DNA of 64,000 bases from Sorex araneus (GCF_027595985.1 NC_073306.1:102778984-102842983); one strand, 5' to 3'. Counted from the stretch's first letter, positions 25,693 through 37,839 are shown. Translations and numbers: made by a program. Notes: a model not told the origin generated them from the letters alone.

Positions 25693-25706
25693 AAATTTAT
25701 ATCTTT

Positions 25707-25886
25707 GTGGGGCTGGAGCAAAGCACAGCGGGTAGGGTATTTGCCTTGCACAGGCCAGCCGAGGTTCGATTTCCAGCACCCCATATGGTCCCCTGAGCAC
25801 CGCCAAGAGTAATTTCCGAGTGCATGAGCCAGGAATAACCCCTGTACATGGCCGGGTATGACCCAAAAAGCAATAAATAAATAAAT
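25707..25886 (+). mobile_element. Form A SINE with 14-bp TSD
   Basis: Full head-to-tail copy ending gacccaaaaagcaataaat. TSD aaatttatatcttt at 25693-25706 and 25887-25900. Confidence 0.96.
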
Positions 25887-25959
25887 AAATTTATATCTTT
25901 TAGTATATTAGAATATTTGTAACAGACTAGTATAGTAGTATATATATTTATGTATACAT

Positions 25960-26410
25960 TATATCACTGTATCACTGTTGTCCGGATGCTCATCCATTTG
26001 CTGGAGTGGTCATCAGTAACTTCTCATTCGTCCATGTCGTGTTCAGGGTCAGGGGAATGAGGTCCATTATTATTACTGTTTTTGGCATATCAAATACTCC
26101 ATTGGTAGCTTGCCAGGCTCTGCCAAGCAAGATTCTGCATAGCTCTTTTCCGAGAGCTTTGTTTTATAGTCAATGGATCTTGGCCATTGATGAGATAACA
26201 TGGTACCCGGGAGCGGTTTGTGGTGTGACTGCCAAGTTACTGGAAAACGAAGGACCTGGATGGACGAGGCCAAGTCACTATCCAAGCAGGCTTGGAGATC
26301 TCAGCCACAGGTCCCGCATACCTGGGTTGCTCTGTCTGTTTCTTCATGGGTGAGGCTTGTCTGAACATGTGGAGAGTGGCCTTGAGCATGGCTGTGGCTG
26401 GGTTCTGGAG
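25960..26410 (-). mobile_element. Form C SINE fused to unclassified repeat, copy 2
   Basis: 25960-26130 is form C-like (catccatttgctggagtggt, ttggcatatcaaatactcc). 26135-26330 then matches the 4660-4850 repeat. The junction suggests either a longer element containing both or two adjacent insertions. Confidence 0.6.
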
Positions 26411-26436
26411 GTTTATATATATATATGTATATATAT

Positions 26437-26690
26437 CACTGTAGCACTGTCGTTCAGTTGTTTATCAATTTGTTCTAGTGGGCGCCAGTAACATCTCCAT
26501 TGTGAGACTTGTTGTTACTGTTTTTGGCATATCAAATATGCCATGGGTAGCTTGACAGACTCTGCTGTGTGGGCGAGATACTCTCAGTAGCTTGCTGGGC
26601 TCTCCAAGAGGGATGGAGGAGTTGAACCCAGGTCAGCTGTGTGCAAGGCAAACACCTTACCCACTGTGCTATCGCTCCAGTCCAGTCCTT
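26437..26690 (-). mobile_element. Form B SINE
   Basis: Near-complete reversed copy to tgctatcgctccagtccag. Flanked by TA tracts on both sides (26412-26436 and 26693-26735). Confidence 0.93.
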
Positions 26691-26692
26691 AG

Positions 26693-26693
26693 G

Positions 26694-26735
<42 letters not shown>
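26693..26735. repeat. (TA)n microsatellite
   Basis: About 20 TA units. Confidence 0.95.
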
Positions 26736-26738
<3 letters not shown>

Positions 26739-26972
26739 AAAGGAGAAAACCACAGAGAAGGAGCCCCCAAAAATGTGTAAAACTTCCCCCCAGGTCTTTG
26801 GCCAACACCTATATCACATAGACACAGGACATGCCTTCAGAACTCAAAATACAGAGCTACATTTAAAATCTTTTTAATTATTGAGCTGAGAGTTCAGTGG
26901 TAGTATAGTGCTGGTGAAATGAAGCTTAGATTTTGGATTAGGCATTTTATTTATTATATTATTTATTTGCCC

Positions 26973-27108
26973 CCACAGCAGAGCCTGGCAAGCTCGCTGT
27001 GGCTATTAGATATGCCAAAAGCAGTAGCAACAAGTCTCACAATGGAAATATTACTGGTGCCCGATCGAGCAAATCGATGAGCAATGGGATGACAGTGCTA
27101 CAGTGCTA
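26973..27108 (+). mobile_element. Form B SINE, 3' half only
   Basis: Starts at cacagcagagcctggcaagc and runs to gatgacagtgctacagtgct. Confidence 0.88.
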
Positions 27109-27164
27109 TTATTTACCTATATTATATTATTTATTATATTATTATTATTATTAATAATCTCACA
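27109..27164. repeat. AT/ATT-rich low complexity
   Basis: tattatatt and (att)n units between two SINE fragments. Confidence 0.8.
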
Positions 27165-27340
27165 CAAGAAAGCCTGGCAAGCTACCTGTAACATAGTCGA
27201 TATGCCAAAAATAATAACAATAATGAATGAGCCTCATTCCCCTGACCCTGAACTCAACAGGGACGAATGAGACGTTACTAGCACCTGCTCTAGCAAATCA
27301 ATGAGCAATGGGATGACAGTGATATAATGACATAGTGATA
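27165..27340 (+). mobile_element. Form C SINE, 3' part
   Basis: aagcctggcaagctacctgt, the form C-specific cctcattcccctgaccctga, and a gggatgacagtgatat end. Confidence 0.8.
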
Positions 27341-28131
27341 TATAAACCAATATACATAAATCTGCAGTCAAATGTTCTACCACTGAGCTATATCCCCACA
27401 GTCTATATAAATCTAATGTGCATTGTGAAAAAAGGATTTTCTCATCAAAGTATATCCTCAAAAGTTTGAATCTAAATAATTCATTGGGTAAGTAGTCATT
27501 TGTACTAAGTAGGCATTTCTTTAATTATAGTCTTTGTGCTCTGCTGTTAGTTAACTTCTATATTGTTATTTGCCTTTTATTTGTGCATTATGTTTTGTCT
27601 TCCAAAGTAAATTGTTAATGTCCTTAAGGCAAAATTTCATTTCATGCTTTTTACTATTCCCCCATCCTCTTATTTCTTGACAAAGTGTTAGGTTCCATGA
27701 CTCTTCAACAGTAGGCAAACCTTAGTTTCCGCACTCAATATAATATTGATTAAATACCAATTTGTAGCATTATTAAATGATTAAATGTGAAATAATTTCC
27801 AATTAATTCTTAACATATATTATAGACTCAATGGATGGGAGCAATTTTATTATTTGTTAAACTTGTTGATTAAATTCTAATTTTCTAACTTCCCACACAT
27901 ATATAATGCCACTACCAATTTAAGAATGAGATTAAAAAAAAAATTGTAGAAGACTTGATTCCCCTTTAACAATTTAACCATGACAAAAGTTCCAGACACT
28001 TAAGCATTGGAACAATTAAATTTTTCTAATGCTTTGAAGCATAAATAAGAGTTTTTCTGTTAAAAGAAAAAGGGAAAATGCTTGGTATTAAAAAGCACTA
28101 GCAATGACTTGAAGTTTACATTAAGAAACTC
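27341..28131. other. AT-rich intergenic sequence
   Basis: Nothing supportable seen. Confidence 0.5.
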
Positions 28132-28510
28132 GTGTTTGATCCCTAGCACTGAGTGGTCCCCCAGGACCACTGGAAAGATGAAACTAATATATATATATAC
28201 ATATATTATATATTTTACATATATGTATATATAAATGTTTGATCTCTATAAGTGTTTGATCCCTAGCACTGAGTGGTCCCCCAGGACCACTGGAAGGATG
28301 AAACTAATATATATGTATATATATACTTGTATATATGTATATATATTAGTATATATACTATATATATGTATATATATTAGTATATATATTATGTACATAA
28401 TATATATGTGTATATATATATTAGTTTCATCCTTCCAGTGGGTGGATGTACATAATATATGTACATATATGTTATGTACATAATATATATGTATATATAT
28501 ATTTACCATC
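28132..28510. repeat. 120-bp tandem duplication with inverted arm and AT tracts
   Basis: A unit beginning gtgtttgatccctagcactg occurs at 28132 and again at 28252 (period exactly 120). An inverted copy of its 3' side lies at 28414-28441. Each unit also contains a 7-bp stem hairpin (gtggtcc/ggaccac). Confidence 0.9.
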
Positions 28511-28628
28511 TAATAAATGCATAAAATGCGGGTTCTCACCGAGTCATCTGAGGATCCATGGAATCACCATTTCAAGTGGTCAGCAGGGTCAAAATAATAA
28601 GCATCTTAATTCTAAGCATTTTTTTCAC

Positions 28629-28629
28629 T

Positions 28630-28661
<32 letters not shown>
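28629..28661. repeat. (ATC)n microsatellite
   Basis: About 10 units at the 3' end of a form C SINE, probably seeded by its gatgacag end. Confidence 0.92.
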
Positions 28662-28905
28662 GTTGATCATTGAATTTCTCCAGCAGTCTCAGTAACATCT
28701 CCATTTGTCCAAGCCCTGAGATTTTAGAAGCCTCTCTCTACTCATCCTTCAAACAATGCCGTACTGGAGGCTCTTTCAGGGTCAGAGGAATGAGACCCAG
28801 CTTGTTATTGGTTTGGGCATATTAATACACCATGGGGACCTTGCCAGGCTCTCCCATGTGGGCAGGAAACTCCCAGTAGTCTGCCAGCTTCTCTCAGAGG
28901 GAGAT
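28662..28905 (-). mobile_element. Form C SINE
   Basis: cagtaacatctccatttgtc, ccctgagattttagaagcct, gtcagaggaatgagacccag. Confidence 0.8.
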
Positions 28906-29065
28906 GTAGGCTATACGATATCTCGAGGCCGTGGGGAGCTCTGCTCAGGGTGGAGAGGGAAGCTGGAGCCCATCCCCTCCGAGGAGGCCCCCGGGAAGAC
29001 AGCCAGGCGCGCAGGAAAGAACTCTCTGCCCTTTTTTTCCACTATCATTCTTCAAAAATGTGACA

Positions 29066-29266
29066 GTTGTGGCCTGAGTAATAGTATAGTGGGTAAGGCA
29101 TTTGCCTTGCACACAGTCAACCCAGGTTCAATTCCCTGGCATCTCATATGGTTCCCTGAGCACTGCCAGGAGTAATTCCGGAGTGCAGTGCCAGGAGTAA
29201 CCTCTGAGCATTGCTGGGTGTGACCCAAAAAGCAAAAAAATAAAATAAAATAAAATAAAATAAAAT
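29066..29266 (+). mobile_element. Form A SINE with (AAAAT)n tail
   Basis: tagtatagtgggtaaggcat head to gtgacccaaaaagcaaaaaa, then AAAAT units. Confidence 0.93.
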
Positions 29267-29332
29267 ATGTGACATTTTCCAGAAGCTTCATAGTATCATT
29301 GTCAGTAGACTGAATGTAGGTATATCTATGAC

Positions 29333-29486
29333 AGGAGCCAGAGAGGTTGTACAGTGGTTAGGACGCCTGCCTTGAACATGGTTGACCAGGCTCTATCCTC
29401 AGCACCGCATTTGATCCTCTACGCCCATGAAGTGTGATACCTGGGCACAACCCTGGAACAAACCCTGTGCACTGCTGGAAGGGAAC
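29333..29486 (+). mobile_element. Diverged form A SINE
   Basis: ggagccagagaggttgtaca head. Its tail has become a CA repeat. Confidence 0.7.
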
Positions 29487-29493
29487 ACACACA

Positions 29494-29531
<38 letters not shown>
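29487..29531. repeat. (CA)n microsatellite
   Basis: About 20 CA units with one AAA interruption, on a SINE tail. Confidence 0.95.
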
Positions 29532-31117
29532 AACGGAAAAAAAATATCTAGAAAATCCAGCTTTTTTCTATTAAAGATATTTGAAAAAATTTAAAATGAT
29601 GACTCATCACTAACCTTTCTTTTTTGGGAAATACTGTTATTTTCATAAAGTTGACATTGGTATATAATGGGCTTATTATCATATTTTAAATGACTTGATG
29701 AATATTTTAAATATTTCTATTCTGATTTATAACATGATAAATCTACATATCTTTATGCATAGAATATATTTATCTATACATCTATATCCACCATAAACAA
29801 AAGCTCTTTGAGGTCTTCAATAATTTTTAAAAGTGGAAAGGGTCCTGAGACCACTAGCATAAAAGCATAAAATTGCTCGGTGTGTTCAAGGAATAAATGA
29901 ATAAATGAATACATACGATTAGCTGCCTCCAGTCTTTTTGGAAGTAGACAGAGTATAAATTATAAATATATACATCACACAGTCATACACAATGAGTAGA
30001 ATTAACATATTGTTGCCCCATGAGTAATAGGTAAAATACAACAGAATGCTGAAAGGGTTAACTTGAATTTATTGGAGTTTTTGGGAGGAGGGAGAACAGA
30101 CTTAGTTATTCCAGTGAAAGTCATCACTTATAAATTTGCAAACTAAAATACTCCCTGGGCTGAGGTCATGTGTTTAATTTTAGCTATTAGGGTGAATATG
30201 TTTGGGTAGGTGTTTATATGAAGCAGTGGACTGAACTGGAGATGGGTTTTGACGGTGAAAAACAATGATACAACCATTATTCTTTTCAATGCAAAGAAAA
30301 TGAACTATTAGTGTGATGTTCTGGTTGAGAATTTAAACTCTCAAAAAATCTGGAAATTCAAAGTCATGGTACCCATAGCAACCATAACTCTGCCCCCTTG
30401 CATGCCCAGTGTGGAGTATTTTGTATTGCAGTACATGCTGTGAAATCTATGCCTAAATGTGCTATATAGCAGAGTTACAGTTGCTGTGGGAACTGTAACT
30501 TTGAATTGCCTGCCTTTTGTGTCATTAAACTTTCAGCTGAAGTATTGCATTAAAGGAATTTTTTTTCTCTCCACTGTGTTTCCTCATTTAAAAAAATTGA
30601 TTGGGTAGTTTTTTAAAGGATGTAAATGATTTTGGACTCAAACAGAAGGATAATGCATTCCTGTTTCCCAGATATATGCACTGATATAGCATTAGTGAGT
30701 TACTACATTTACATATTTCAAACTGCAATAACAAGTCATAAAATAATCCTCTCTTTATATAGCACCTTTAATCCTGAAGGGTCCCATCATACACATAGAC
30801 ACATAGTAACTGAACCTCATTGGATTAGAAAACTCAATAAATATTTAACAGTGCACAACAAAATTGTGCAATTCTCCTGGACAAGAAGGAAGACATCCTG
30901 TCATCCATTGGTCAGAACCAAAACCATGGAGTGAGGAATTTCATGCTCCATTCTTACTTTGTGATGGCATTCACTCTCTCCTAACCTTGAACCTTTTTTT
31001 TTTTTTTACTCTATCACAATTCTTGGTGTCCCATTTTTTTTTCCTTGCCATCAAAATATTTCTAGGACCAATGGGGCAACAAAGTAAATGGACTTTAAAA
31101 GTTCATGGGTAGGGGAT
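29532..31117. other. Intergenic sequence without recognised repeats
   Basis: Contains one of two copies of a 40-bp near-identical segment (30704-30743, partner 34149-34188). Confidence 0.5.
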
Positions 31118-31275
31118 GGGGGAAGTCAGGGAGATAGCGTTGTAAGTCATTTGTTTTGTATGCAACTGACCTGGGTTCAATCCTCAATACCACATGTGGT
31201 TCCTAGAGGCCTGCCAGAAATGGTTCCTCAGCTGAGAGTAAGGGGTAAACCCTGAGCACCTCAGGGTATACAAAA
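31118..31275 (+). mobile_element. Form A SINE
   Basis: tcagggagatagcgttgtaa head, gacctgggttcaatcctcaa B-box region, ccctgagcacctcaggg end. Confidence 0.8.
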
Positions 31276-31357
31276 AAGGTGGGGACATTTGGTTGCATCC
31301 ACTATTCCTAGCCGAAGAACATACTTTCATATTCTAGAATAGGCAACTTTTGCAAAC

Positions 31358-31665
31358 TTCTACTGTATCACTGTCACCCTGTTGTTCGTAGATTTACTCA
31401 AGCGGGCACCAATAACGTCTCTATTCCTCCCAGCCCTGAGATTTTAGCAGCTTCTCCTTACTCATCTTTCCCAATGATTGGAGGCTCTTTTGGGATTAGG
31501 GGAATGAGACCTATTGTTACTATTTTTGGCATATCGAATATGCCACAGGTACTTTGCCAGCCTCTGCCTGTGCAGGCGGGATACTCTTGGTAGCTTGCCC
31601 GGCTCTGAACTCCATCAAATACGGTGCGGTAACTATGGGAAATGAGTAGGAAGTGTCCTAGAGAG
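31358..31665 (-). mobile_element. Form C SINE, most complete copy
   Basis: tgttcgtagatttactcaag through aactccatcaaatacggtgc. Used as reference for the broken copy at 445-1060. Confidence 0.85.
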
Positions 31666-31989
31666 TGGTGGCAGTTGGGTAGTGGAGGTTGGCTGCCAGG
31701 GCTGGGTCCCTTGGGGCAGGGAGGGTTCTCACCCTTCCCCCTCAGGGGTGCCCCGAATGAAAACATCCTGGCAATGTTACAAAAGGCAAAAAGACGCATC
31801 TCTTTTTGCTCCAACTGTCTTAAACTATTCAACTCTCCTGTTTAAGTGCTCAAAAAATTTATAGCCAACATTTGAGACAAGTCACAGGTAATGAATGAGA
31901 GTAATAAAATTTCCAATAAAATTTATTTGTGGACAATGAAGCTAGAATTTTGTATAATTTTTATGTAATGATTTTTAATATTTGGTTAT
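31666..31989. other. GC-mixed intergenic sequence
   Basis: A short GC-rich part (31675-31760) that may belong to the form C element. No gene. Confidence 0.45.
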
Positions 31990-32145
31990 TTTTACTGGGT
32001 TTGGGCTATTCCTGGTGGTTCTCAGGGGCAGGTGTGGCCCTCAGCTCAGGGACCATGCCTGGTGGTGCTTAGGGTACCATATGTAGTGTTGGGATTTGAA
32101 CTAGTGTTGGGACTACAGCTGCATGCTGGATTAAGCAAGCTGTCA
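31990..32145 (-). mobile_element. Diverged form A SINE
   Basis: tggtggtgcttagggtacca tatg resembles the reversed SINE centre. Confidence 0.5.
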
Positions 32146-32157
32146 AAACAACCTTTA

Positions 32158-32305
32158 GGAATTAGAGAATCCAGGAAGTGTAGTGCTTGCCTTGTATGTG
32201 GCTGACTTCTTTAGATATACGGTCCCTACAGCAGTGCAGGGTCATTCCTAAATATACTAATACCATGAACACTGCTAGATGTGCCCCCTCCCCACCTTAT
32301 TTGCC
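32158..32305 (+). mobile_element. Diverged form A SINE
   Basis: tagtgcttgccttgtatgtg head and tgctagatgtgccccctccc end. Confidence 0.55.
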
Positions 32306-32764
32306 AAATTATTGTGTTGGTTTATCTATATTTATACTGTGCGCATACACACATAGATACTATATTTTTACATATACACAAAGTGTGGTTGTATATATTT
32401 GGTATACATTTTGCTAAAACATAGGAAGTACAGCTAAAATATAAAATATTAATAAAATATATGATGTCTTCAGTGTAAATTCTACAATTTGTTTTCATAG
32501 AATACTTTAATTAGTCACTTTCAGAATTCTTGTTCTATTGTTCATCTTTTACTATAGTTAACAAATGAGTTTAGTTCTGACTTGAATACTGGCTAACATT
32601 TTTATGTTAAAGATTAAGATAACAGTTAAAAAAGATATCCCAGATTCTTTTCTTTTATCAATGACATGGGCAACTTCTTTACTAAATTAGATAACAGCTT
32701 TCAACTACTTCTGAGTTTTTTGTTAATAATAGTTTAATAGGCTATAGTGTATTTATCTGTGTAT

Positions 32765-33235
32765 TAATGTTCTTCAAAGAAATAGAACTGAGATTTAAAA
32801 ATATGTACATACAGTGATTCAATAAAATTAGAAAAAAATATCTTCATGCATATAGAGAATATATGTTGTACCTATTATGATATATAATGTGTACATAAAG
32901 TTTATGCCTGCAAATATGTGTATAATTGCATCATAACTGAGTAGTGTATATATGCATACTATCTGTCCTCATATCTATCATGAATGTATAATATATGCAA
33001 AGGTACATATGACTTATAGAGGCCTGGCAGTCCAAAGATTTACCAATGCCAAGGTAGAGACCCAGGAGATTTGATACATAGTTCTATTTCAGGTGCAAAG
33101 GCTTGAGAACCAATAGTGTGTGTTACAGTCCAAAGTTGGCAGACGGCACACCTATAAAGTGTCAGTACTTCAGCTTTGAGTCCAAAGGGTGTAAAGGATC
33201 CATGTCCCAGCTAAAGTAAGCAAGTAGGGTTTGTT
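32765..33235 (+). mobile_element. Ancient L1M-type 3' end
   Basis: Ordered match to the old mammalian L1 3' UTR pattern: aaagaaatagaactgagat, ggcctggcagtccaaagatt, gagacccaggag, agtccaaag, catgtcccagctaaa. Confidence 0.55.
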
Positions 33236-33296
33236 TGTTTTTCTTTTTTTTCCTTTTTGAATTTCAACTTATTGGAAAAGACCCATATTTTATCCA

Positions 33297-33327
33297 TTTT
33301 ATTTATTTATTTATTTATTTATTTTTA
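33297..33327. repeat. (ATTT)n microsatellite
   Basis: About seven TTTA units. Confidence 0.9.
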
Positions 33328-34889
33328 ATGAAACAAAATAGTTTCATTTAAGGAAATTTAGAGTAACATAAGGGAAGAAAAAGAGAAGGGTAAGTGTGTT
33401 CCTTATTTTAGAGAAAAAGGGCTGAATCAGCTTCACTCTATCAATTCAAATGGTAATTTCCCAAAGACATCCTCACAGAGACTTCTAGAATAGTGTTTGA
33501 CCTACTATCTAGGCACTTTATGTCCCAATCAAGATGACACCTGAAATTAAATTTCACATCTTTTGGTTGTTTTTCTCCATCATTTTTTTAAGTCTAAAAA
33601 CAAACAGTAAACCAAACCATGTTTTGTAATGTTTACAAAGTTTCATGGTCTAATTACTCCCGCATCATCAACTTCAAGCTATTAAAACCTTGTCATTGGA
33701 CAATTGGTTGGTAAGAGATGTGCAGTAGTGCAACATTAATGGTAATATAGACATAAAAATACAAAAGGTGAAAAATAACCTCAAATATGGAAAATAGTAA
33801 AACATAAGTGATGAGTTTTGAGTAGGTATTAACTTTATTTTCAATATAATTGACTTGATGGTGAGTTTAAATAATTTTATGTTTAATAATAGATGCATTT
33901 AATAGCCAGATTGCAAAAATTCCTGAGACTGTTAACACTCAGCTCTGGCAAATCTGTGAGAGCTGATTCTAGCAGACCCCAAGAGTGGCATTGTGAAACT
34001 CATCTGACTTCTTCACTTTTCGAGGACAACCCTTCCTGATTTCATTTTCGCCAAAGCTTACTGAAAACGAGTACATATATAATATTATTACTATTATTGC
34101 TATACCATTTTTCTGAAGTAATCAGATCTCTTTACTCCCTAAGAGAATTACATTTACATATTTCAATCTGCAATAACAAGTCATAAAAATATCAGTTGGT
34201 GGCATGGCAAAGTGTAGTGGAAGCAGCCAAGTGGCTTACTGGTACTTTCTGGGGTTTGGTCTGACTACCTAGCACAGCCGTCTGCCACAGCACTGATGAC
34301 CGGTCTGACTAATTCTGCCATAATTATATGAGAAATTCCAATAAAACCAGAATTAGGGTTTGAGTGCTATAGATAATTATAGTCATAGATGAGGGACAGA
34401 GAAAAATCAGTGAGGAATGGTCCCCTAACTTACAGTCCGGTGATTTACCTACCATATTCTCTCTGCTTTGAGTAATGAATTACTTAATGCTTGTCAAGTA
34501 ATTTTAGTTATAAATCACCAAATAGAAGACATCATTAACATGTACTTGAAACTGCACAGAGTAAAGTTTAGGAGACACTGTGTGAGAAACACAGCGGAAA
34601 CAAGACTCCATGTCTTTACACTTCTTGTCTTCTTATTGCTTTTTAATCAGGTATGGCAAGATTTATTTTAATAACTTAAGATAGCTAAGACCTCTATTTT
34701 CAGGTAATCTGGGATATCTGTTCCCAGCAATGCATTTAATACCATGCTGGCAGTCGATTTGATTGAATTCCCTATTAATATGTGGGTCACAAATGAGTCT
34801 GAAGCCCAGGACCTCACCTACTGGGTATGGCTTTCTGGATTGAGAGACAAGGTCACAGTTTAGCCAAAAGTGCACCACTGCAGTGCATG
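33328..34889. other. Intergenic sequence without recognised repeats
   Basis: Carries the second copy of the 40-bp segment (34149-34188). Otherwise no gene or repeat that I can name. Confidence 0.5.
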
Positions 34890-35433
34890 AGCTTTAAAAA
34901 ACAGAGAGAAAGAAAAAAAGATGGAAAAAAAAGGCTCAGTTATTTCTAAACTAAATAACCCATAAATGTCAAGGGCACTTGAAGGCAATCATTTGTTAAA
35001 TTTAAGGGGTATTTGGGTGTATTTATGATCGGGGTGAGGGAGTGGGGCTTGCCTTTAATTTACAAATTATTAAAAAACAAACAGACTCGGCGACGCTCTT
35101 GTAGCTGGAAATGGCTGGAGCAAATTTAATCCAACTTCCCTGAGAATATTTGATTAATCTCAGACCCAAGAGGGAAATCAAGATAAGATAGGAAGTCTCC
35201 CTGCCTACTAAGCCTGAGGAACCCCGGCCTCCAGCCTACCCAACGGACATCACATGACCCCTTCCCTGGGGGAATCCCGGTCTCTGAGTTCCTTGTTTCT
35301 CTCTGGGCTCTGGCTTTATATATACAAAAATATTTCCCAAGGACTTGACCCCTCGGACCTGAGTTGGAGACCCTCTCCCACGGCCGCCCAGAGAACAAAT
35401 CTGAGCCCCCAATGTGAGCTGTAGCTCAACCTT

Positions 35434-35452
35434 TGACCACTAGAGGTCTCCT
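35434..35452 (+). promoter_or_regulatory. CTCF-like motif
   Basis: tgaccactagaggtctcct matches the CTCF core YGRCCASYAGRKGGCRSYR at about 16 of 19 positions. It sits beside the upstream CpG island and close to the left edge of the transposon-poor domain, a sensible place for a boundary. It is a motif match only. Confidence 0.35.
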
Positions 35453-35539
35453 GGAAAGCAATGACCCGTATAACCCGGTTTATCCTCCTTCAAGCCAATA
35501 GACTTGTTGCACTGAGACTTGACGAGCCTGCTCTGCTGG

Positions 35540-35870
35540 AGGCCGCCTTATTAATAACACCACCCACCCCCACCGCTCGCGACGGCGCCAGGCGGGGACG
35601 CGGGAGGGACCAGGCGGTGGCGGACTCCAGACGGTGCCGGCTTGTCCATCTACGAAGCAGTTGGCTGCCTTGAGGCTAGCCCCCTCAAACCTCACCTCTC
35701 CATCAAAAAAGCAAGGAGAGAGAGAGAGGTCCCCAGGTGGGCAGCGCGGGGTCCTAGACCTCCAACCAGCGGTGGCCTGGCCAAGGGGCCTGTGTGCAGG
35801 GCTACGTAAGCGGCTGCAGGTCCCGCTCAGATCAGGATCCTCCTTGCACGCTTGCATCCCACTCACTCCT
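35540..35870. promoter_or_regulatory. CpG island about 4.5 kb upstream of ARID5B
   Basis: A CpG-dense stretch (for example ctcgcgacggcgcc at 35576-35589 and ggacgcggg shortly after) that stands out from the AT-rich surroundings. No convincing exon was seen. Open frames here on both strands are what GC-rich sequence gives by chance. It could be an alternative or divergent promoter, or an enhancer. Confidence 0.6.
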
Positions 35871-36020
35871 CCCAGCCCCTTCACCCTCTGCCCCTGTGCC
35901 CAGAGATCCCCTAAAGTGGCCCGAGTTTAACCAGTGGAGAGACATTTAGGGAACCATTCACCCTCTCTGTTCAGATCCAGAAGACATTTTCTGGAAAAAT
36001 GAGCGGCTTCTTGCTGAAAA

Positions 36021-36053
36021 GGGGTGGGGGGGGGGCATGGGAGGGGGTCGGGG
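36021..36053 (+). other. G-quadruplex-capable G-rich tract
   Basis: Several runs of three or more G, including one run of 11, separated by one to three bases, just downstream of the upstream CpG island. Confidence 0.6.
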
Positions 36054-36650
36054 AAGAAGAAAGGAAAGAGCCAGGTTGAATTCCCAGTCTTTAGCAAGCA
36101 ATTCTCTCACCATTAAAAGAAAGCTGCAGTGGCAGATTCGAGCCACATGCGGTAGTATGTAGCAATTAGTAGATAAAATGCTGACTAAAGTGCTAAAACA
36201 TGAAGGATTATTGTAGCCAAGGTCAAAAAATGCTTCAGTTGTCTTTTGCAATTTGGAGAAGGGAGAGGCCCAGAGGTGCTCAGAGGTATGAATTTTTTTT
36301 TTAAATGATCTTCTTTTTTTAAACCGTACTTTTTTTTTTAATGGTCCAGTTTATTATAGTCAAGCTGCCTAATTATGTCACTGCTGGTTTTTGCAACTAA
36401 CTTAATCCTCCTGATCCTTTATAAAACATTTCACAGACACTGAATATTGTATCCATGTTCCCCCACCCAATCCCCAAAGGTGAGAATGATTTTTAATATT
36501 TTACCTTTGAAATAAATAAGATATGTAAAACAGAGTTGGATCTGTGACTGATACAGACGGGTAGATGTAAGTTCCTGTGTTTCAGTATAATAAAGGATCC
36601 ACAGTGGAACTGCCAACACACATACGTTACACATACAGTGAGTCCTGGCT

Positions 36651-36652
36651 AC

Positions 36653-36692
<40 letters not shown>

Positions 36693-36715
36693 GTATACAT
36701 ATATACAAAGCAGTT
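36651..36715. repeat. (TA)n microsatellite
   Basis: Alternating TA with occasional C and a central actttg interruption. Confidence 0.9.
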
Positions 36716-37839
36716 GCTTTCATGATTATAACTGTCCTAAATGGATCGTCTTTTTACAACATTCAATCTGCTTATGAGTATTTACTTTACATTAGCCCAG
36801 GGACCCTGCACTGCAGGAGTTCGCCTCTATTCCCCTGGGTGCCTGTGTCTCAAGTCTTACATCTGCTCTGTGATTGATGGAGCCTTGAATCCACGTTATT
36901 ACTCTCTCACAAGCAGAAATCAAACAGGCTATTAACTACATTACTTCAAAGAACTGTTTCAATACAATCTCCTTATCTTAATTGAAACTTTCTTTGTATG
37001 GATATTTGCTACACAGATAATTTACAGGTGCCTATCAAACATCATATTAAAGAGGTAAAACAGAGGGGGATTTGTATCTTGGGGGGTATTGCTTGATTGT
37101 GTGTGTACATTATTTTTTTTTTGGTAAATACACACTATTGTGATCTGTACTTTTAAAAGCTAGTCACCAGATTGGTTCCGAGGTTTAATCATTAAAATAG
37201 AAATTTAATACTAAATGTTATTATGTTCTTGGAGGTGGTGGTCTGCTGTAAAAAAGAGATGGAAGATAAGCCCTGTGATCTCAGTTTTAAAATTTAGCAT
37301 TCATCTGATTACAAGACTACAGCTATTCAAAAATATTCAGACCTAGATCCCTGCAATTGTTAACATCTCAAAAACCTTATCAGAGTTTACGAGAAGGGAG
37401 ATTACTCAGCATGCAGCCTAGCTCAGCGCCTACCTTCAAGAGACATAGACACTGGGTTTCTAATTAGATGAAGTCCCTTATAGACACTTAAAAGACTTAT
37501 AGCACCAAATAGCAGAAGTTGCTTCGATGCTGTAAAGAGCTGTGTATTTTTTGAGAGATTTAATACACAATAGAGGGATACCCTTAGGCATTTGTTTGAG
37601 GTTTCCTGCATAAATGCTGCTGTATTGGTCATACAGGAAACTGACTCACAGCCGATCTCAAATATGATCTTGTCAAAATACTGCAACTCAAGTTTTTTAA
37701 TATAAGATTTCTTGAACTATATATATATGTGTGTATATATATACATTTAACAGGATAGAGACTCACAGAAGCCTTAGGCACTTCAAATGTGTGCAGTTTT
37801 TAAAAAAATATGCAAAATGCTCTTCAGTCAAGTCCATTC

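Noticed and set aside
28132..28510. CRISPR-like or satellite array
   Set aside because: Only two direct units with AT-rich filler, in a mammalian genome. It is a local duplication.
30626..30934. 102-residue open frame upstream of ARID5B
   Set aside because: No recognisable domain, no splice context and not resembling the neighbouring genes known near ARID5B in mammals. Treated as chance.
35461..35930. Frames of 70-134 residues on both strands in the upstream CpG island
   Set aside because: They overlap each other, have biased composition and no splice or start context I trust. Could be noncoding first-exon sequence at most.
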